Below, one piece after another: positions 61,316-64,000 of a stretch of DNA of 64,000 bases. Made by a program: the position numbers and the translations under genes. Position 1 is the first letter of the stretch; every line of letters begins with the position of its first letter. The notes beneath the pieces are model-generated. The model was not told where the DNA came from, searched no databases, and was given only the letters and a program-made list of their open reading frames with translations. The stretch lies in the NCBI RefSeq assembly GCF_023159225.1, contig NC_063161.1, positions 75,492,267 through 75,556,266 on the forward strand, read 5' to 3'. The stretch is from Perognathus longimembris pacificus (Eukaryota; Chordata; Mammalia; Rodentia; Heteromyidae).

Positions 61316-63885
61316 AATTTCTTACCCTTTAGCAAGTATCAAATTTAAAATACTTTATGTACACTGCCATATAATTAAACAGGAGTCTCAGCTACAATAC
61401 ATGAAATTCACACAAACTACAGAAAGTTAATTTTCAGTCTAATTTACTGGGGTTTGAACTCAGGACCTCAAAATTGCTGGGCTGGCTTGCTCAGCTGGTG
61501 CTCTACTACTTGAGTCACACCTATAGCCTTGCTGGTTATTTTAGAGACAGTCTCCGAAGGACTTTACGTAGGCTGGTCTCAAACTCCTATCCTCTGGATC
61601 TCCGGCCTCTTGAGTAGTTAGGATTGCAGGCTGAGGCCATCAAAGTTTTTACAGACAGAATATTCCCTCAAAGTCTAAAATTGGTAATAATTCTGCCTAA
61701 ATTTTATAACCTAACATATTCTGCATATTCTTTTCATTATGTATTTATTTGGGTATGAGGTTCTTTTAAGTTTAAAAATGTCTTCCAAAGAACAATGGAA
61801 GGGTGACATTTATCAAGATATATTTTATTCATAACCTGACTTCTGGACTTGAAACCCCTTTGTACAACTACTTAACAAATGCTACTCCTAATAATAAAAA
61901 TGCCTTCCAAAAGTGCAAATAACATTTTTTTAAATGCCTGCAGCAAAATACAGTGGTTTTCAAAGAGCATGAGGGTCTAACAAGCCTCATCTTGGCTGGA
62001 AATCACTAAAGTGTGAGCTATTTGTCACAGTGATGTATTTTGCATCATAAACTAATACATATATTGTAAGTGCATTTTTTTAAAAAATCCTTAAAAAATC
62101 TGTAATGCAGCCACAATAACTTTTCTTACTAACATGTTGCAAGAATGAGTTTAAGAGTCAATGAGGGCTGGGAATGTGGCTTAGCAGCAGAGTGCTGGCC
62201 TTGCATGCACAAATCCCTAGGTGCGATTCCTCAGCACCACATAAACAGAAAAAGCAGGAAGTGGCCCTGTGGCTCAAGTGGTAGAGTGCTAGCCTTGGGC
62301 AAAAAGAAGCCAAGGACAGTACTCAGGCTCTGAATCTGAGCCCCAGGGCTGGCAAAATAAAAATAAAAAAGAGCCAATGAGGTAGAGTGCCTGAGCCACG
62401 ACAAAGGCTAATAATGTAAAAGATCAACAACCTAAAGTTTGCAAACAAGACAAAGTCATTAATGTGTGTGGGTCAGAACAACAACTGTTGGTAAGCCCCA
62501 TAGGCCACCCAAAGCCTGAATCTATCTCCAAAAAAGAGAGAAAGAAATGGTCAAAATAAGCAAGTGAACTGTACATTCCTACCTAGCTAGCAATTTGCCT
62601 TGATAACAGGAGGAGAGACTGCTCAAATGTGACTATGTTAACAAATACCAACATATTAGGGCTAGTAAGTCTCTATTACAATTACAAACTATCAATTTTT
62701 AAATCATCCCTTTGACCTTTGCTGCATTTTTTCACAACGCCCCCAAGAATAAAATCACTACCTTAAAAATGTATATTTCCCTTTTTCAAACCAATTTACC
62801 TAGAAAAATTTGGAGCATTAAAGTGTGACAGAAAAACTCAAGCCAACAGCGGGACAAATCAGCTTATCAGTATGTATCTCTTGTTTAAAACTCACTCTAA
62901 TACAGAAACCACCATCACTACACACGAATATACTCATCTTCTACTCCAATTCAACTCTGGCCACCCCCACGCCTTGAGCACACACTGAAATACTCATAGG
63001 GAAAGCAAGAAACCAGGTCGAGTTCAGGACCGGGCCCCGTCCCGGAGGGGGTCAGTCTGTGTGTCCCGGGCCATGTTGGGGGTGAGTGGGCCAGGTCAGT
63101 CCGTGTGTCCTGGGCCGGGGAGTGGAGTGGGCAGGTCAGCTCATGTGTCCCGGGCTGTGGGGGGGGGGGGACGGTCAGCCCGTGTGTCCCGGGCCGTGAG
63201 GAGGGAGGGCAGGTCAGTCCGTGTGTCCCGGGCCGGGGGGGGGGGGGTGGCGGTCGGCTCGTGTGTCCCGGGCCGTGATGGGGCGGAGGAGGCACGGTCA
63301 GCCCGTGTGTCCCGGGCCGTGTGTCCCGTGGTCCTGTCTCTGAAGTGTGCGGGCTCCTCGAGTACAAAGGCCAAGCACGGAAACACCTGTCCACGCGTCC
63401 GAGGACGGTGGGAAGGCGCCGGGCCCCGGCAGTTCTCCGCACTCACCGGAGGGACCGGCGCGGCCTCGGGGCTCCCCCGGCCGGAACCCCGAGACCTGTC
63501 ATGCAGGGAGGGCCCCGCCCTCCGCGAGCCCCGCGCTCGCCGCGGCCGGCCGGGGGCTGCGCCCTGCCACCTCACCCCGCCGCCAGCCCAGGCAGCCCGC
63601 CCCACCGCCGCCGGGCCCGGGCCCCCCGCGGCCCGCTCCGCCCCCGGGCCGCTCCCCGCCGCCCGCCCGCCCCGCCGGCCCCGCCGGGTACCTGGAGGCC
63701 AGCGCGGCCGAGCACTTCACCCAGGGCCCCAGGTCGCAGAGAGCCCGGTGCTCCGGGTCCCGCTCCTTCTCCCGCTCCACGTGGTAGGCGTAGATGGAGA
63801 GCAGGATCCCGGCGGCACACACTGCAGACCGGGCCACCCGCTCCCACCGCGGCACCGACACCCTCAGCAGAACGGGCGCCGCCAT
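34527..63885 (-). CDS. VKORC1L1: VKORC1L1, vitamin K epoxide reductase-like 1, three coding exons
   Basis: ER multi-pass membrane oxidoreductase, paralogue of VKORC1. It reduces vitamin K epoxide and quinone and is linked to antioxidant function. Exons on the - strand: 63885-63692, 39155-39046, 34753-34527. Lengths of 194, 110 and 227 nt give 176 residues and a stop, the human length, with GT-AG junctions in phase 2 and phase 1. The loop cysteines of the family are at residues 50 and 58 ([10 protein letters not shown]) and the CXXC active site is CIIC at 139-142. Hydrophobic segments occur near residues 18-34, 85-101, 103-125 and 143-155. The C-terminus [10 protein letters not shown] matches human. 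The frame is intact throughout. It is convergent with GUSB, as in human. Confidence 0.97.
35872..36108 (-). mobile_element. B1-Geo SINE (VKORC1L1 intron 2)
   Basis: Complete in outline. It is preceded by a short B1-head-like piece at 35785-35815. Confidence 0.8.
36400..36610 (+). mobile_element. L1 3' UTR end
   Basis: GGTGAACAAATGCAGCAGTG through GTGTCCAAAAAGAAATATAC to AACAATAAATT. It is collinear with the minus-strand copy at 57508-57740, which supports one L1 family. Confidence 0.65.
38042..38250 (+). mobile_element. IDL-Geo SINE, young
   Basis: Near-consensus with an A tail and target duplication AGAATAAAGAA. Confidence 0.92.
38313..38504 (+). mobile_element. IDL-Geo SINE with head deletion
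   Basis: Missing about 20 bp of the ID head before CCTGGGTTCGAG. Duplication GAAAATAGGCAGCAC on both sides. Confidence 0.9.
38577..38668 (+). mobile_element. Single ID-like monomer
   Basis: GCTGAGGATGTAGCTCAGTT through TTTGATCCCTAGTACTGCAA, A-rich tail, no Geo unit. Confidence 0.7.
39046..39155 (-). CDS. VKORC1L1: VKORC1L1 exon 2
   Basis: 110 nt encoding [20 protein letters not shown] and [16 protein letters not shown]. The acceptor follows TATTTTACAG and the donor is GTAAGTATC, close to ideal. It is AT-rich compared with exon 1. Confidence 0.96.
39878..40055 (+). mobile_element. IDL-Geo SINE, tail shortened
   Basis: Lacks part of the Geo end after AGCCAGGGACTGAGTTCAAG. Confidence 0.85.
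40167..40366 (+). mobile_element. IDL-Geo SINE, young
   Basis: Target duplication AAAAGTCAGAAGGA at 40153 and 40367. Confidence 0.92.
40493..40730 (+). mobile_element. B1-Geo SINE
   Basis: Full structure, diverged; ends at TAGTACCATCATACATG. Confidence 0.82.
40850..41420 (+). mobile_element. Ancient mammalian LINE-like repeat
   Basis: Blocks around AGCGCTCCCCGCCTTGTGGC, AGCAGTAAGCAGGCAAACAC and GATGGAATTTTAATCTAATC resemble an old, widely shared mammalian LINE (L2-like) consensus. Judged from memory only. Confidence 0.35.
41677..41900 (+). mobile_element. B1-Geo SINE
   Basis: Head CTCATGCTTGTAATCCTGGA, linker, shortened Geo tail. Confidence 0.8.
42552..42586. repeat. (GT)n microsatellite
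   Basis: About 17 GT units beside a B1-Geo tail. Confidence 0.95.
42617..42846 (-). mobile_element. B1-Geo SINE
   Basis: Complete, with the Geo part first on + (TTGGGTCTTGAACTCTGGGC). Confidence 0.87.
42860..43450. mobile_element. Possible ancient L1 fragment (antisense-type motifs)
   Basis: TATGCCACTGTATATATACC and GCATTCATCCACTAATAAGC are typical of degraded L1 sequence; the class is uncertain. Confidence 0.35.
43724..43960 (+). mobile_element. B1-Geo SINE
   Basis: Good full-length example, useful as a reference copy for this composite. Confidence 0.9.
44098..44697 (+). mobile_element. Three-level nest: B1-Geo, IDL-Geo, IDL-Geo
   Basis: The host B1-Geo (from 44098) is cut by an IDL-Geo (44234-44376 and 44611-44686) flanked by GCCAGAACCTG. 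That one is cut by another IDL-Geo (44387-44600) flanked by TCAGGGACAG. Confidence 0.88.
45033..45246 (+). mobile_element. IDL-Geo SINE, young
   Basis: Target duplication AAAATAAGTCCCTGG at 45018 and 45247; AAAT-rich tail. Confidence 0.93.
46768..47002 (+). mobile_element. B1-Geo SINE
   Basis: Full structure with a small duplication of GAGACTCTTAT in the linker. Confidence 0.88.
47470..47583 (-). mobile_element. B1-like monomer
   Basis: CACTATGTAGCCCAGGCTGG and CTTGATCCTCCTGCCTCAGC on + are classic B1 antisense blocks; no Geo tail. Confidence 0.8.
47765..47990 (+). mobile_element. B1-Geo SINE
   Basis: Full structure, followed by a GGGAA-rich purine tract (47998-48050). Confidence 0.88.
48184..48600 (+). 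mobile_element. Two adjacent IDL-Geo SINEs
   Basis: 48184-48383 follows a run of 15 G and is flanked by AAGAGAAAT; 48402-48600 follows almost at once on the same strand. Confidence 0.9.
48742..49190 (+). mobile_element. B1-Geo then head-damaged IDL-Geo
   Basis: B1-Geo at 48742-48975; the IDL-Geo at about 48990-49190 has lost bases from the start of its ID head. Confidence 0.83.
49230..49405 (+). mobile_element. Short B1-Geo SINE
   Basis: Head GCATGCAATAATCACCTGTA and a compact Geo tail with an internal deletion in the linker. Confidence 0.65.
50052..50130 (+). mobile_element. Single ID-like monomer
   Basis: GGCTGGTGATGTGGCTAAGT through CACCAGCACTG, then A-rich sequence. No Geo unit. Confidence 0.65.
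50985..51190 (+). mobile_element. B1-Geo SINE, diverged
   Basis: Recognisable head and Geo tail with several small deletions. Confidence 0.78.
51401..51611 (-). mobile_element. IDL-Geo SINE, young
   Basis: Target duplication TGTCTTAATCTTT at 51387 and 51613. Confidence 0.92.
51660..51994 (+). mobile_element. Geo tail fragment followed by B1-Geo
   Basis: Geo-only piece to about 51768, then a full B1-Geo from 51775 whose tail seeded a CA repeat. Confidence 0.82.
51995..52047. repeat. (CA)n microsatellite
   Basis: About 26 CA units at a SINE tail. Confidence 0.96.
52070..52315 (+). mobile_element. B1-Geo SINE, diverged
   Basis: Head CAGTGGCTCACATCTGTAAC to Geo end CCCCAGGACTGGCA. Confidence 0.8.
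52390..52960 (+). mobile_element. Old L1 ORF2 C-terminal fragment
   Basis: Blocks in order match L1 ORF2 at DNA level: TATGTTCCTTGATGGGAAGA, AAAACTAATCAAAATCTCAG, ATATCAAACTTACTACACAA, TGGTAATGGAATAAATATAG. Many stops, so dead. Confidence 0.65.
53325..53555 (+). mobile_element. B1-Geo SINE
   Basis: Full structure, moderately diverged. Confidence 0.8.
53895..54260 (-). mobile_element. B1-Geo (-) interrupted by a B1-Geo head (+)
   Basis: Outer parts at 53895-54045 and 54178-54260. The insert at about 54048-54177 lacks its Geo tail. Confidence 0.72.
54960..55156 (-). mobile_element. IDL-Geo SINE
   Basis: Duplication GTACACTTTT at 54947 and 55159. Confidence 0.9.
55240..55492 (+). mobile_element. 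B1-Geo SINE
   Basis: Full, with an A tail. Confidence 0.85.
56128..56640 (+). mobile_element. Two B1-Geo SINEs in a row
   Basis: 56128-56352 and about 56405-56640, separated by a CACACA-rich stretch. Confidence 0.8.
56925..57320 (-). mobile_element. B1 fragment and B1-Geo
   Basis: An old B1-like piece at 56925-57015 and a full B1-Geo (-) at 57080-57320. A bit of + strand Geo lies between them. Confidence 0.75.
57508..57740 (-). mobile_element. L1 3' UTR end
   Basis: Reverse-complement counterpart of the L1 end at 36400-36610, sharing GGATGAACAAATGCAGTGGT and the ATTGTCCAAAAAGAAAAG block. Confidence 0.65.
57842..58022 (-). mobile_element. IDL-Geo SINE, diverged
   Basis: Slightly shortened Geo half, preceded by T/C-rich tail remains. 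Confidence 0.87.
58050..58600 (+). mobile_element. Two B1-Geo SINEs flanking a CA repeat
   Basis: 58050-58281 and 58360-58600, with an interrupted (CA)n microsatellite at 58282-58349. Confidence 0.83.
58710..58908 (+). mobile_element. IDL-Geo SINE, older
   Basis: Diverged flanks AACTATAGAACT / AACTATAAAACT support insertion here. Confidence 0.87.
58920..59245 (+). mobile_element. B1-Geo followed by single ID-like monomer
   Basis: B1-Geo to about 59145, then GGGCTGGGGATTTAGCTCAG (59158 on), which looks close to a plain ID/tRNA-Ala consensus. Confidence 0.82.
59710..59942 (-). mobile_element. B1-Geo SINE
   Basis: Complete in outline with a T-rich tail end at 59700. Confidence 0.83.
60456..60870 (+). 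mobile_element. B1-Geo split by a young IDL-Geo
   Basis: Host parts at 60456-60626 and 60831-60870. The insert at 60627-60830 is flanked by GAATAGTGCCCAGG. Confidence 0.9.
61087..61308 (+). mobile_element. IDL-Geo SINE with long A tail
   Basis: Tail of over 30 A; duplication AAAGTCTAATTTCTT at 61072 and 61309. Looks recent. Confidence 0.94.
61446..61645 (-). mobile_element. Old composite SINE (B1-like)
   Basis: GTAGGCTGGTCTCAAACTCC and CTTGAGTAGTTAGGATTGCA on + show a B1-type part joined to a tRNA-like part whose order resembles B1-Geo, but with a different linker. Confidence 0.55.
62166..62368 (+). mobile_element. IDL-Geo SINE, older
   Basis: Flanks AAGAGTCAATGAG / AAGAGCCAATGAG. Confidence 0.9.
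63040..63335. repeat. G-rich minisatellite just inside VKORC1L1 intron 1
   Basis: Seven units of about 37-44 bp, each starting GGTCAGTCCGTGTGTCCCGG (with small changes) and followed by a variable G-rich spacer, including runs of 12 and 13 G. The array is within 0.36 kb of the exon 1 donor. The proline-rich open frames across it are artefacts of the repeat. Confidence 0.9.
63692..63885 (-). CDS. VKORC1L1: VKORC1L1 exon 1 (coding part)
   Basis: Sixty-four codons plus two bases, from [18 protein letters not shown] to CSAALAS, containing TM1 and the two loop cysteines. The ATG sits in AAGATGGCG, a good context. The donor is GTACCC. The exon lies in a CpG island. Confidence 0.96.
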
Positions 63886-63895
63886 CTTCCCGCCG

Positions 63896-63926
<31 letters not shown>

Positions 63927-64000
63927 CCTCCACCGCCGCCTCAGCCGCCGCCGCCCGTCGGGGCCCGACCCAGCCGCTGCCGCCGCCGCCGCCGCCGCCG
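63886..64000 (-). repeat. GGC/CGG triplet repeats in the VKORC1L1 5' UTR
   Basis: Two interrupted tracts: about 12 triplets at 63891-63927 and another at about 63975-64000, running off the window. On - the main tract is GGC and in frame with the ATG. Confidence 0.85.

Larger units (their letters stand above)
39156..63691 (-). other. VKORC1L1: VKORC1L1 intron 1 (24.5 kb)
   Basis: Large SINE-filled intron with no second gene visible. Stretches over 300 bp that look unique or too old to classify: 39160-39870, 41910-42400, 42860-43720, 45262-46760, 47003-47460, 49410-50040, 50130-50980, 54480-54940, 55490-56120, 59240-59690, 59945-60450, 60870-61070, 61650-62150 and 62385-63000. Confidence 0.7.
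63000..64000 (-). promoter_or_regulatory. VKORC1L1: VKORC1L1 CpG island, promoter side and 5' UTR
   Basis: Extremely GC- and CpG-rich block around exon 1, continuing to the window edge. Upstream of the ATG it consists largely of CCG triplets on + (GGC on -). The promoter itself probably lies partly beyond the window. Confidence 0.75.

Noticed and set aside
62951..63605. Pro/Thr-rich open frames of 154-163 codons on the minus strand
   Set aside because: They read through the G-rich minisatellite and CpG island; periodic peptide repeats follow the DNA repeat.

Overview
This is vertebrate nuclear DNA, almost certainly from a rodent of the superfamily Geomyoidea (kangaroo rats, pocket mice, pocket gophers). 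The evidence is dozens of copies of a two-part SINE with a tRNA-Ala/ID-like head and the right-hand unit known as Geo. To my knowledge this IDL-Geo family is confined to Geomyoidea. I cannot name the genus. There is no CRISPR array, operon or bacterial feature, and I did not find a clearly new molecular system. The unusual content is in repeat architecture and in one gene lesion.

Layout. (1) 1-7.1 kb is gene-free and rich in LTR-like sequence. It holds a solo-LTR-like element with a 4-bp target duplication inside an older LTR-like sequence, and an IAP-like LTR inside an inverted pair of other LTR-like elements. (2) 7.46-17.80 kb is a large inverted duplication: arms of about 2.8 and 3.0 kb around a spacer of about 4.55 kb that carries L1 3' ends and SINEs. 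(3) 18.8-30.4 kb is GUSB (lysosomal beta-glucuronidase) on the + strand, with all 12 coding exons recognisable and every splice site GT-AG. A single extra T in exon 2 breaks the reading frame. (4) 30.8-63.9 kb is VKORC1L1 (vitamin K epoxide reductase complex subunit 1-like 1) on the - strand, with three intact coding exons separated by introns of 4.3 and 24.5 kb full of SINEs. Its CpG-rich first exon lies at the right edge.

The two genes are tail to tail, with candidate poly(A) signals only about 0.42 kb apart. This is the same neighbour order as the human 7q11 locus. They are not functionally linked: GUSB is a lysosomal glycosidase with perfect or near-perfect CLEAR (TFEB) motifs upstream of its start, and VKORC1L1 is an ER membrane redox enzyme.

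Two SINE types dominate the introns: IDL-Geo, and a second composite with a 7SL/B1-like head joined to a Geo-type tail (called B1-Geo here, a descriptive name). Reading the Geo unit itself, I see tRNA-like A-box and B-box blocks, which suggests it is a disguised second ID-related unit.
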